Assembly: GCA_900753095.1 (NCBI GenBank)
Contig: CAADXT010000061.1
Span: 1-12,468, forward strand
Length of the DNA stretch: 12,468 nt
Reading direction: 5' to 3'
Source: Eggerthellaceae bacterium
GTDB taxonomy: Bacteria > Actinomycetota > Coriobacteriia > Coriobacteriales > Eggerthellaceae
The notes below the pieces were generated by a model, which was given only the letters and a program-made list of their open reading frames with translations, was not told the DNA's origin and did no database searches. This document shows, one piece after another, positions 1 to 7,069 of this stretch. Both the position numbers and the translations under genes were made by a program. Each line of letters opens with the position of its first letter. Positions within the stretch are counted from its first letter, which is position 1.

Positions 1-136
1 GGCAACATCTCTTTTCTTTAGTATACGAGCCACGCTCACCCGTTCACACAATGCCCTCAAGGAAAGCCCAAACCCCATCCGCCCTGATAATGGGGAGCTT
101 TGATACCATGGTGCTACCACAATCGGAGGAACCCCC

Positions 137-1621
137 ATGAACGAACGCAACACGAACCGCAGCAGGCGCACGCCAAACAGCCGTACCACGCAACGCCACC
201 AAATCGACGGGCGTCCGGCGCCTCGCAGGCAGGCAAGCCAACCGGATTATCTGCACGGAAGCCCGCAGAGCGCCCCACGCAGCCAGCACCAGCCTGAGCG
301 CTCCCGGCAAAGCCGTTCACGCGCTCAACAGCAGAACCGCCCGCGTGCTCAGCAGCGCGCACCGCAGGAAAGGCCCTACCAGCGCCAACCTCGCCCTGCG
401 CAGCACTCCTCTTCTCGACGCCGCGCGAACACGCCTTCGCACACTGCGCAGCGCATGCCGGTGCACGAGCAGCATTCATACCAAGCGCTCAATCCCCGCC
501 AAGGCACGGGCACTTATGTGCGCCACGGCTATTCGAAGAAACGCAGCCGCGTTCCCTACTTTGTCGGCGGAGCGGCGGTGCTGGTGCTGGCCGTTTTCCT
601 GGTAACCACTTTGGCGGGGGCATTCAGCGGTTCGCAGCAAAGCACCCAAGAAGAAACGCCGGAAGCTGCCGCGCCCGCACCAAGTACCCTCACCGTCACC
701 TTCGCCGGCGACTGCACGCTGGGCACCGATGTCAACTTCAGTTCTGACACCAGCTTCAACACTAAATATGAGGCAGTGGACGATCCTTCCTACTTCTTCG
801 CCAACGTTGCCGACATCTTCAAGAACGACGACCTCACCGTTGTGAACATGGAGGGAACCCTTACCACCTCGTCAGCCCGCCAAGACAAGACCTTTGCCTT
901 CAAGGGCCCCGCCGACTATGCGCAGATCCTTGTAAAGGGCAACGTGGAAACGGCGTCGCTTGCCAACAACCACTCGCACGACTACGGCGATCAAAGCTAC
1001 ACCGATACCATTTCAGCCCTGGAAAACGCAGGGATCGGGACTTTTGGCTACGACCGCATCGATTACCGCGACGTCAATGGGGTTAAAGTTGCCCTCATCG
1101 GCACCTACGAGCTGGCAAAGCACCTCGACATCCAAGACGAGCTGAAGCAAAACATCCAGACTGCCAAGGAAAACGGAGCTCAGCTTGTTGCCGTGTTCTT
1201 CCATTGGGGCAACGAAAAGGAAACCGTGCCCGACGAAACGCAGGTTCAGCTCGGCCATATCGCCGTTGATTCCGGTGCGGACCTGGTAATCGGCTCCCAT
1301 CCTCATGTGATTCAAGGGTACGAGAAGTACAACGGCCGCTACATCGTGTACAGCCTGGGCAATTTCTGCTTTGGCGGCAATCCCAACCCCTCCGACAAAG
1401 ACTGCATGATCTTCCAGCAGACGTTCACGGTTACCGGAAACGATGTTGCCACCGACGACAACATCAACGTTATCCCCTGCTCCATTTCGTCGACGTCAAG
1501 CTCGAACAATTACCAGCCTACTCCCGCAACAGGCAGCGAGAAATCGCGCATTGAGGCTAAAATCAAGGAAAGCAGCGATAGCATCGCAACGCTATCGAGC
1601 AAAGTGTCGCAGTCAAGTTAA
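137..1621 (+). CDS. Membrane-anchored CapA-like (PGA_cap family) surface protein
   Basis: This 494-residue protein has three parts. Residues 1-138 are low-complexity and rich in Arg, Gln, Pro and Ser. Residues about 141-164 form one hydrophobic segment. The rest is an extracytoplasmic CapA-type metallophosphatase-fold domain, about residues 183-450. Family motifs are visible in order: GDCTLG (191-196), NMEG (237-240), ANNHSHDYG (276-284), HWGNE (356-360), SHPHVIQG (387-394) and YSLGNF (405-410). The predicted topology is N-in, C-out. The ATG is set by GGAGGA at 125-130, six bases upstream. CapA proteins are linked to poly-gamma-glutamate capsule formation, but no capB, capC or capD gene lies nearby, so this is an orphan homologue whose substrate is unknown. 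The C-terminal 45 residues are Ser/Thr-rich. The family call is firm; the role is not. Confidence 0.86.
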   Translation: MNERNTNRSRRTPNSRTTQRHQIDGRPAPRRQASQPDYLHGSPQSAPRSQHQPERSRQSRSRAQQQNRPRAQQRAPQERPYQRQPRPAQHSSSRRRANTPSHTAQRMPVHEQHSYQALNPRQGTGTYVRHGYSKKRSRVPYFVGGAAVLVLAVFLVTTLAGAFSGSQQSTQEETPEAAAPAPSTLTVTFAGDCTLGTDVNFSSDTSFNTKYEAVDDPSYFFANVADIFKNDDLTVVNMEGTLTTSSARQDKTFAFKGPADYAQILVKGNVETASLANNHSHDYGDQSYTDTISALENAGIGTFGYDRIDYRDVNGVKVALIGTYELAKHLDIQDELKQNIQTAKENGAQLVAVFFHWGNEKETVPDETQVQLGHIAVDSGADLVIGSHPHVIQGYEKYNGRYIVYSLGNFCFGGNPNPSDKDCMIFQQTFTVTGNDVATDDNINVIPCSISSTSSSNNYQPTPATGSEKSRIEAKIKESSDSIATLSSKVSQSS

Positions 1622-1695
1622 CCCGCAGAGCATGAAACGAGCAGCCGCCCGACTTCTTGTTCTTCGCAGGCAAGCACGCGAAGAGAGGAATTGAA

Positions 1696-2538
1696 ATGGA
1701 TACTCCCGTTTGGTTGATCACCGGCGCAAGCCGCGGATTCGGAAAGGCGTTCGCCCAAGCTGCGCTTGAAAACGGCTGCCGCGTTGCCGCCGGCGCACGC
1801 AAACCGGAAGCAGTGCGCACAGCATTGGGAGAATCTGAGCAGCTGCTCCCCGTCAAGCTCGACGTGACCAACCAGCAAGAAATCGATGAAGCCGTGAAAA
1901 GCGTTATCGATGCCTTTGGCCGCATTGATGTGCTGGTGAACAACGCTGGCTACGGCATCTTCGGCTCCCTTGAGGAAACCAGCGACCAGGAAACGCGTGC
2001 CATTTTCGACACCAACGTGTTCGGTATGATGAATGTCACGCGTGCCGTGCTCCCGCACATGCGCGCTCAGGGAGCTGGCCGCATCGTGAACATCGGATCG
2101 ATGGCCAGCTTTGCATGCGACCCAGGCGGAGCGCTCTACGATGCCACTAAATTCTCGGTTGCGGCGGTAAGCGAGGTGCTTTCGCTTGAGATGAAGCCCT
2201 TCGGCATCGAAAGCATGGTGGTTGAGCCGGGGATGTTCCGCACCAACTTCTTCGACGGATCTTCCATCCGCACGCCGAATGCTCCCCTCGAAGCTTACGA
2301 TGAAACGCCGGCGCGCGGCGCAGAGGACTATTGCCTGGGCCACAACTACCAGCAGCATGGCGATCCGCAAAAAGCCGCAGAGTTCGTGTACCAGGTAGTG
2401 AGCTCGCCTAACCCGCTGCCTCTCTGGCTGCCCGTGGGCAAAGACGCCGTGAAGAAGTTCGAGAAGAAGCTCACGAAGATGGTCGAATCCATCCAGCCTT
2501 ACAAGGAGGCGGCCTCGAACCTCTTTATCGACGAATAG
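1696..2538 (+). CDS. Short-chain dehydrogenase/reductase, NADP-type, substrate unknown
   Basis: A 280-residue classical SDR. It shows the Rossmann glycine motif TGASRGFG (residues 9-16), Arg-Lys at the end of the second strand (35-36, which favours NADP(H)), DVT (56-58), NNAG (92-95), and a catalytic tetrad of Asn107, Ser135, Tyr148 and Lys152. I chose the ATG at 1696 because GAGAGGA lies at 1683-1689, six bases upstream. An in-frame TTG at 1657 would add 13 residues that do not look like SDR sequence. The gene follows the CapA-like gene by 74 bp with no terminator between, so the two may be co-transcribed, and a strong terminator follows. A short hairpin (arms 1661-1667 and 1678-1684) touches the ribosome binding site. 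The C-terminal region (about 190-280) is variable in this family and does not reveal the substrate. Confidence 0.92.
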   Translation: MDTPVWLITGASRGFGKAFAQAALENGCRVAAGARKPEAVRTALGESEQLLPVKLDVTNQQEIDEAVKSVIDAFGRIDVLVNNAGYGIFGSLEETSDQETRAIFDTNVFGMMNVTRAVLPHMRAQGAGRIVNIGSMASFACDPGGALYDATKFSVAAVSEVLSLEMKPFGIESMVVEPGMFRTNFFDGSSIRTPNAPLEAYDETPARGAEDYCLGHNYQQHGDPQKAAEFVYQVVSSPNPLPLWLPVGKDAVKKFEKKLTKMVESIQPYKEAASNLFIDE

Positions 2539-2580
2539 GGCAATCCCTTTCGCATAGCACGCCGCCAGCCGAGAACGTTT

Positions 2581-2617
2581 AAGGGCCCCAGAAGCATCCT
2601 GTTTTTGGGGCCCTTTT
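2581..2617 (+). terminator. Intrinsic terminator after the plus-strand genes
   Basis: A 10-bp stem (arms 2581-2590 and 2606-2615, GC-rich core GGGCCCC/GGGGCCC) encloses a 15-base loop and ends in TTTT at 2614-2617. It begins 42 bases after the dehydrogenase stop codon. The minus-strand FUSC gene converges on it and may use it in reverse, but its tail on that strand is weak (TTAAA). Confidence 0.85.
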
Positions 2618-2670
2618 CGGCAATGAGAGGCACGCACCCTGGATGAACGGCACCCTTAGACACCGTTCGC

Positions 2671-4497
2671 TTACCCCTGTTTCAGCTCCTCATCGACAGG
2701 GACCTCGCTCATGGGCAAATCGTCGATCTTCAGGCGAAGCTTGCTGGTAGTGCCCTTTAGGTGGGCAAAGCGCTCCTTCTTGATGTCCGAGTTCAAGAAC
2801 ACCACGACATGCGCAGCGTCCATCGCAAATTGATAGTTGGCCTCCGTCAAGCGCGCTACCTCATCGGCCATGTCGCTGCCAACTTTATTGGCCAGCGAAG
2901 CCAAAATCGAGGCGTTCATATGCAAGTAGTACAGCAGCTGGACGCTTCGACCGTTGGTGCTCCCATGCTCCATGTCGCTGCGAATCTGCTCCAGCAGGCG
3001 TTCGTCGACACGCTCCATTTCGCTCATCTTGTGGGCAATCGCCATAGGGCGGCGCGATTGCAGGAACACGAAGATTATCGAAAGCACCACCAAGGTGCCC
3101 AGCAAAACGAAAGTCAAGCGCATCATCAAAGTGTCGCCAAGCGACATGGTGGGATACAGCGCCGCCAGCGCCAGCTGAGTGCCTGCCGCCATTGAGACCG
3201 CAGGGCCGAAGTTCATCAGTATCACGCCGTAGCCCATAACAAGCACAACCAGAATGCGAACGGAGCTCGGGATGAAGTGCGTTACTGCCACGAACACCGC
3301 CATGCCCACCAGCATGCCCAAGAGTTGCTTTCCCATCATCTTCATCGTCTCGTCGCGGTAGGTGTTCATCATCAAGAACGAGGTAATGGGAATCCAGGCG
3401 CCAAAGCGCGTATCCATATAGGCAAGCATCAGCTCGGAGACGGCAAAAGAGACCCCTACGATAACGCCAAGCTGCACGGCAAACCTAAGCTGAGAGTTCT
3501 TTAAATTGAAATTGTCCTTGATGAAACGCAGACGATAGCGAATTCCCCAACCAAACGGCGTGGAATTATCGCGCGAAGCGCTGCTGTCATTCAGGGTGTA
3601 CAGCAATGCCTCAAGCGTTGCGCGCCACGCAGTATCGTGCTCAAGATTCTCAAGGCAATGCGTCTCCAGGAACTCCTCGAGCGCATGGACCATAGCGCGA
3701 ACCTGCTTGATGCGGCCCTGGCCAAAACCTAGGAACACCTCAGAAAGGTCAAGCAGGTAATTGCGCTCGTTCTGCTCCATCGAGTGCACATGGCGTGAGG
3801 CCCCATGCATCATGTCGGCAACCTGCTCGGCGCACACCAGGAGCGAGAACGTGTAGTTTTGGCGCCCGCTCAGCACTCCGCCCTGTCGGAACACGTTACC
3901 GTATTCCTTATTGCAGTATTCCTGGGTGATCTCATATACCCGATGGGCGTCAAGCTTGCTCACGTCGAGATTCGAAAGGTCGATAAGCTGGAATCCGATG
4001 TCATCGAACGCACGCATCACGAAGCCACGGTCTTCCGTGATCTCGCTTCGTTTGCTGAAATAGCGCATCGAGTAGATGAACGCGGTCGTGCATGCAACGG
4101 CAAAGAGCGTTGCCAGCATGCGCATAGGAATCTCATCCACGGAAATGGGGTAAATCTCCAGCAGGAGAAACCCAAGCCCCAGCATGAAGAAATTCCTTGG
4201 CAGATAGTCGTCGGAATTGAGCAGGGTAATGCAGAACATGTACACCGCGCTGCCGAAAACCAGCAGAAGGGGGTGCAAGCCTGCAACCGATGAGCACAGG
4301 CTCATGATAAGGAACAAAGCAGCGTGCTTCGCGTAGTTGGCAAACGACAGCCCCGCCGACTCGACCATAGTGCGGGCAAACGACTGGAAGATCACGCCCA
4401 AAAGCGCATCTTCCACCCCAAACAGCTGAAGCTCAACGAAAAAGAGCGCAACAAGAAACGCAACGTACGGAACAACGTTGGCAATCCTGCTTAGCAT
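2671..4497 (-). CDS. FUSC-family membrane protein, aromatic acid exporter-like
   Basis: A 608-residue integral membrane protein with the duplicated layout of the FUSC/ArAE family. An N-terminal hydrophobic block (about residues 4-145, five or six helices) is followed by a soluble region (about 150-335), a second hydrophobic block (about 338-480) and a soluble C-terminal tail rich in charged residues. The second block carries a FUSC_2-like stretch around residues 364-398, with Trp368, a Tyr-Arg-Asp-Glu turn (380-383) and a Gly-rich helix. Family members export aromatic or other weak acids, usually by proton exchange. The ATG is preceded by a GGGGAGGGG purine tract. The gene starts 48 bp after the LysR gene on the same strand, like regulator-exporter pairs such as aaeR/aaeB of E. 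coli. The substrate is unknown; toxic acids from the neighbouring CoA cluster are a speculative possibility. Confidence 0.8.
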   Translation of the reverse strand: MLSRIANVVPYVAFLVALFFVELQLFGVEDALLGVIFQSFARTMVESAGLSFANYAKHAALFLIMSLCSSVAGLHPLLLVFGSAVYMFCITLLNSDDYLPRNFFMLGLGFLLLEIYPISVDEIPMRMLATLFAVACTTAFIYSMRYFSKRSEITEDRGFVMRAFDDIGFQLIDLSNLDVSKLDAHRVYEITQEYCNKEYGNVFRQGGVLSGRQNYTFSLLVCAEQVADMMHGASRHVHSMEQNERNYLLDLSEVFLGFGQGRIKQVRAMVHALEEFLETHCLENLEHDTAWRATLEALLYTLNDSSASRDNSTPFGWGIRYRLRFIKDNFNLKNSQLRFAVQLGVIVGVSFAVSELMLAYMDTRFGAWIPITSFLMMNTYRDETMKMMGKQLLGMLVGMAVFVAVTHFIPSSVRILVVLVMGYGVILMNFGPAVSMAAGTQLALAALYPTMSLGDTLMMRLTFVLLGTLVVLSIIFVFLQSRRPMAIAHKMSEMERVDERLLEQIRSDMEHGSTNGRSVQLLYYLHMNASILASLANKVGSDMADEVARLTEANYQFAMDAAHVVVFLNSDIKKERFAHLKGTTSKLRLKIDDLPMSEVPVDEELKQG

Positions 4498-4545
4498 GCG
4501 CCCCTCCCCTTTTAGGCCCCGTGCTCACTAACCCCTTGACGGCAA

Positions 4546-5475
4546 TCAGCCCTCGTTTTCCGCATCGCTATCGCTCAGCGTCTTGGTCGATGGATCCCAT
4601 CTCAAGCTTTCGGCCAGCGAGATGATGTTCTCGACCGCACGCGTTTTGTGGGCGTTCTTCCGGTAGGCCAAATACACTTGGTGGAACCCTGGCTCCACTT
4701 CAGCGATCTGCAGCGTATGGAGCTGGGGAAACGGCGCCAACCCAAGCGTGTCAAGCGAGATGCCCACCAATTCAGGCTCAACGTCCACAACGCTGCCCAG
4801 CGTGATCTCGTCATCGCACCATTGGCACGCCTCAAGCCCATAAGAGGAAAGCAGGTCCTTGACCTCGGCACCCACCGGCGTTTCGGGACGGTACGTCACG
4901 ATTTCGGTGTTCTTCAAATCCTTCAGCGAGATGCTCTGCTTTTTCGTGAGCGGGCTCTCTTCATGGACGATAGCAACCAGATTCTGGGAAAGAACAGGGA
5001 TAAACTCCAGGTCGGGGCGATTTTCCACATAGGCGGCAATCACGATGTCGTACGTTCCATCGGTCAAGCCCTCAATAAGCCCTTGGGTGAGCCCCTGATA
5101 CAGGCGCACGTCAACATGGGTTCCATAGCGGCATCGATATTCGCGCAGCAGAGCCGGGAGGTAATCAGCCTGCGAAGTGAAGATCGTGCCGATATCGATG
5201 GTTCCCGAAAGGCTGTTGGCGTGCTCCTGGGCTACCTGAATGCCCTTGTCTATCACATCAAGACTCTCGGAAACGTATTCGTTGAATTCCTTGCCGAACT
5301 TGGTAAGACGCACGTTGCGACCATGCTGCTCGAACAGCGGAATTCCCAGCTCGCCTTCGAGCTGCTTGATGGAATTGGAAAGCGCAGGCTGCGTGATAAA
5401 CAGCTCTTCTGCCGCCCTGGTGAAATGCTGCACTTGTGCGAGCTTTCTGAAATACCTTAATTGCGATAGATTCAT
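4546..5475 (-). CDS. LysR-family transcriptional regulator
   Basis: A 309-residue LysR-type regulator of normal length. The N-terminal winged helix-turn-helix (residues 1-60) has the family pattern: FTRAAEELFITQPALSNSI (18-36) followed by LEGELGIPLFEQHGR (39-53) and LTKFG (57-61). A linker helix follows, then a periplasmic-binding-protein-like effector domain (about 90-295). LysR proteins bind as tetramers and usually activate a nearby promoter when a small acid or similar metabolite binds. It is followed 48 bp later by the FUSC transporter gene and lies directly downstream of the acyl-CoA dehydrogenase gene and its terminator, all on one strand. It may therefore control the exporter, the CoA cluster, or both. 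The ATG has an AGGGG tract upstream; I found no clear promoter in the 110 bp before it. Confidence 0.95.
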   Translation of the reverse strand: MNLSQLRYFRKLAQVQHFTRAAEELFITQPALSNSIKQLEGELGIPLFEQHGRNVRLTKFGKEFNEYVSESLDVIDKGIQVAQEHANSLSGTIDIGTIFTSQADYLPALLREYRCRYGTHVDVRLYQGLTQGLIEGLTDGTYDIVIAAYVENRPDLEFIPVLSQNLVAIVHEESPLTKKQSISLKDLKNTEIVTYRPETPVGAEVKDLLSSYGLEACQWCDDEITLGSVVDVEPELVGISLDTLGLAPFPQLHTLQIAEVEPGFHQVYLAYRKNAHKTRAVENIISLAESLRWDPSTKTLSDSDAENEG

Positions 5476-5497
5476 TGCGACCCCTCACATCTGACAC

Positions 5498-5535
5498 AAA
5501 AAGGCCTCCGTCCAGTGTAGAGGACGGAGGCCTTT
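5498..5535 (-). terminator. Intrinsic terminator of the acyl-CoA dehydrogenase gene
   Basis: A perfect 14-bp stem (arms 5500-5513 and 5522-5535) has an 8-base loop. Read on the minus strand it ends in TTTTT. It lies about 50 bases after the acyl-CoA dehydrogenase stop codon and just before the LysR start, so it separates these two genes or lowers read-through into the regulator. Confidence 0.92.
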
Positions 5536-5584
5536 AAAACACCTAGGTTCGGCAAAAGACAGACAAACGCTATCTTTTCACCCG

Positions 5585-6787
5585 CTATTTAGCGCTCAGG
5601 TACTCGAGACGACCACCATGCTTCTCGCATTCACGTGCAATGGTGATGCGCTGTACGGTAGGTGCGCCTTCCTCAAGCCACATTGCGCGGCAGTCGCGGT
5701 ACAGACGCTCGGTAGGACCATAGGGAGAATCCTCGAAGTAGCCGTCGCCACCGAAGATCTCGAGCATCTCATCAGAAACCAGCTTAACCGTTTCGATGGA
5801 GAACAGCTTGCAGATTGCAGCCTTCTCGTCAACGTACTCGTTGTTCTGGTCGATGTCGAAGTCCCTAGCGAAATCGTATACCAAGGTACGCAGAGCATGA
5901 ATCATCATCTGCATCTCAGCGATCTTCATCTTGATTGCCTGACGCTTGATGATCGGCTTGCCGAAGGTTACACGGTCAGCTGCACGCTTAAGGGAAATCT
6001 CAAGCATACGCTGTGCCATACCCAGGTTAGAGCAAGCAATGTGTACGCGGGAAACGCTCAGGGAGTGGATTGCAACCTCCATGCCCTGGCCCTCTTCGCC
6101 AAGCAGGTAGATAGGATCAAGCTTAACGTTGGTGAACTTCAAGCCTGCATGGCCTGCACCCCTGCAGCCCATCATGTGAGGCATCGGGATGATCTCGAAA
6201 CCAGGAGCATCGTTGGGTACGAGGAATGCGGAAAGGCGGGAGTCCTTGTCGCTTTCCTGGTCGGTTACTGCGATTACATAGGTGTAGTCAGAGCAGTCGG
6301 TGTGGGAAATGAGCCACTTCTCACCGTTCAGGATGTAAGAGCCGTCGGGCTGCTTAACTGCAGTGGTGTGAAGGTCTGCGCCCGTGCCGCCGGTCTTCTC
6401 AGTGATAGCGAAGTTGCAGTATACCGACTTGTCCTGGAACTTCATCATCAGCTTATCTTTGAGTTCCTGCTTGCCGTAGTCCTCAAGGATACGCCAGTTC
6501 ATGTCGGCTGCATGATGGAGATGCATGCGCATTCCGCCAGGGCCACGAGAGAACTCTTCCTGAACCTGAAGGATCTCGAGCTCGTTGAGGTTCCATCCGC
6601 CGTACTCAGCGGGAAGATAGAAACGATAGAGATCGTTTTCCTTGGCAAGCTCGTAGAACTTGTCCGGGAACGTATTGGTTACCTCAATCTCCTTCTGCAT
6701 TTCGTCGAACGGGCCTTCTGCCAATTCGCGAATCTGCTTGAGGTATGCCTGGAACTGCTCATCCGTAATGGTAGCTTTAGGATTCAT
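5585..6787 (-). CDS. Acyl-CoA dehydrogenase, CaiA-like (possible enoyl-CoA reductase)
   Basis: A 400-residue FAD-dependent acyl-CoA dehydrogenase of full length. The N-terminal helical domain is followed by the signature YCNFAITEKTGGTGAD (residues 123-138), GEKWLISH (155-162), the C-terminal FAD/dimer contacts RVTFGKPIIKRQ (272-283) and the second signature around EIFGGDGYFED (343-353). The predicted catalytic base is Glu373 in LEEGAP, where many relatives read YEGT. The protein resembles crotonobetainyl-CoA reductase (CaiA)-type enzymes, which in anaerobes often work in the reducing direction with ETF, so either direction is possible. No ETF genes are in the window. The ATG has AGGGGGA upstream. 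The gene has its own sigma70-like promoter and its own terminator, so it is transcribed separately from the two CoA-transferase genes upstream. The substrate cannot be deduced from sequence. Confidence 0.95.
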   Translation of the reverse strand: MNPKATITDEQFQAYLKQIRELAEGPFDEMQKEIEVTNTFPDKFYELAKENDLYRFYLPAEYGGWNLNELEILQVQEEFSRGPGGMRMHLHHAADMNWRILEDYGKQELKDKLMMKFQDKSVYCNFAITEKTGGTGADLHTTAVKQPDGSYILNGEKWLISHTDCSDYTYVIAVTDQESDKDSRLSAFLVPNDAPGFEIIPMPHMMGCRGAGHAGLKFTNVKLDPIYLLGEEGQGMEVAIHSLSVSRVHIACSNLGMAQRMLEISLKRAADRVTFGKPIIKRQAIKMKIAEMQMMIHALRTLVYDFARDFDIDQNNEYVDEKAAICKLFSIETVKLVSDEMLEIFGGDGYFEDSPYGPTERLYRDCRAMWLEEGAPTVQRITIARECEKHGGRLEYLSAK

Positions 6788-6843
6788 TGGTCCCCCTAAC
6801 CTTTGCAGTTTCTCATAAGCTTTCGCTTTTGCTTACAGGTCCT

Positions 6844-6871
6844 ATTGTAGGGTGAACGGGTTCAATTTCAA
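6844..6871 (-). promoter_or_regulatory. Predicted sigma70 promoter of the acyl-CoA dehydrogenase gene
   Basis: On the minus strand, TTGAAA (6866-6871) and TACAAT (6844-6849) are separated by 16 bases. The start of transcription would fall near 6837, giving a leader of about 50 bases before the ATG at 6787. The spacer contains the palindrome GAACGGGTTC (6854-6863). Confidence 0.72.
6853..6864. promoter_or_regulatory. GAAC-NN-GTTC palindrome, candidate operator 1
   Basis: TGAACGGGTTCA is an inverted repeat with 5-bp arms lying between the predicted -35 and -10 boxes of the acyl-CoA dehydrogenase promoter. A protein bound here would block RNA polymerase. The same core is found at 9740-9749 and 11880-11889. 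Confidence 0.6.
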
Positions 6872-6895
6872 ATTTCTAAGGGTGCCACTTTTACC

Positions 6896-6974
6896 AAAAA
6901 GCTATAACTCAAATGAATAGCTTTTTCGTATTGTGCCTGTATAAATGATTTTTTGTTAAAAATAAGCTATTCAT
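6896..6974. repeat. AAGCTAT half-site repeats upstream of the acyl-CoA dehydrogenase promoter
   Basis: AAAAAGCTAT (6896-6905) and ATAGCTTTTT (6917-6926) form a perfect 10-bp inverted repeat with an 11-base gap, about 59-89 bp upstream of the predicted transcription start. That is the usual region for a LysR recognition site. A third copy, AAGCTATTCAT (6964-6974), is the exact inverse of ATGAATAGCTT (6913-6923). The sequence shows the repeats; the LysR role is inference. Confidence 0.55.
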
Positions 6975-7003
6975 CAGCTGAACAAGTAAAACATGTTCAG
7001 CTG
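6975..7003. repeat. Perfect 10-bp inverted repeat in the intergenic region
   Basis: CAGCTGAACA (6975-6984) and TGTTCAGCTG (6994-7003) are exact inverted copies around a 9-base centre. No T-run follows on either strand, so it is not a standard terminator. The arms contain GAAC and GTTC, like the candidate operators, but with wider spacing. It could be an operator or an RNA hairpin in read-through transcripts. Confidence 0.55.
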
Positions 7004-7011
7004 GGCCTTGG

Positions 7012-7045
7012 GCAAAAAGAAAGGCACCCCTTTCGGGATGCCTTT
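7012..7045 (-). terminator. Intrinsic terminator after the CoA-transferase pair
   Basis: The arms 7020-7030 and 7035-7045 pair over 11 positions around a 4-base loop that reads GAAA on the minus strand. The single C/A mismatch of the plus strand becomes a U-G pair in minus-strand RNA, and TTTCTTTTT follows on that strand. This fixes its direction. It begins about 25 bases after the stop codon at 7070. Confidence 0.9.
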
Positions 7046-7069
7046 CGAAAAGTTGGAATAACCTCAGTG

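Noticed and set aside
1..136. Promoter for the CapA-like gene (GATAAT at 86-91)
   Set aside because: No -35 box at a suitable distance could be found, so only the ribosome binding site at 125-130 is supported.
1657..1695. Upstream TTG start for the first short-chain dehydrogenase
   Set aside because: The extra 13 residues are unlike an SDR N-terminus, and the ATG at 1696 has a well-placed GAGAGGA.
1618..2637. Minus-strand open frame of 339 codons opposite the first short-chain dehydrogenase
   Set aside because: The plus strand has the full SDR motif set and a good ribosome binding site; this frame also spans the terminator.
5618..6799. Plus-strand open frame opposite the acyl-CoA dehydrogenase
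   Set aside because: No recognisable domain, and the minus strand carries both acyl-CoA dehydrogenase signatures.
6854..6863. LexA/SOS box
   Set aside because: The GAAC and GTTC arms are two bases apart; actinobacterial LexA sites have four, and the downstream genes are metabolic.
6975..7003. Second terminator after the CoA-transferase pair
   Set aside because: The stem is perfect but no T-run follows on the minus strand, and a better terminator lies just before it at 7012-7045.
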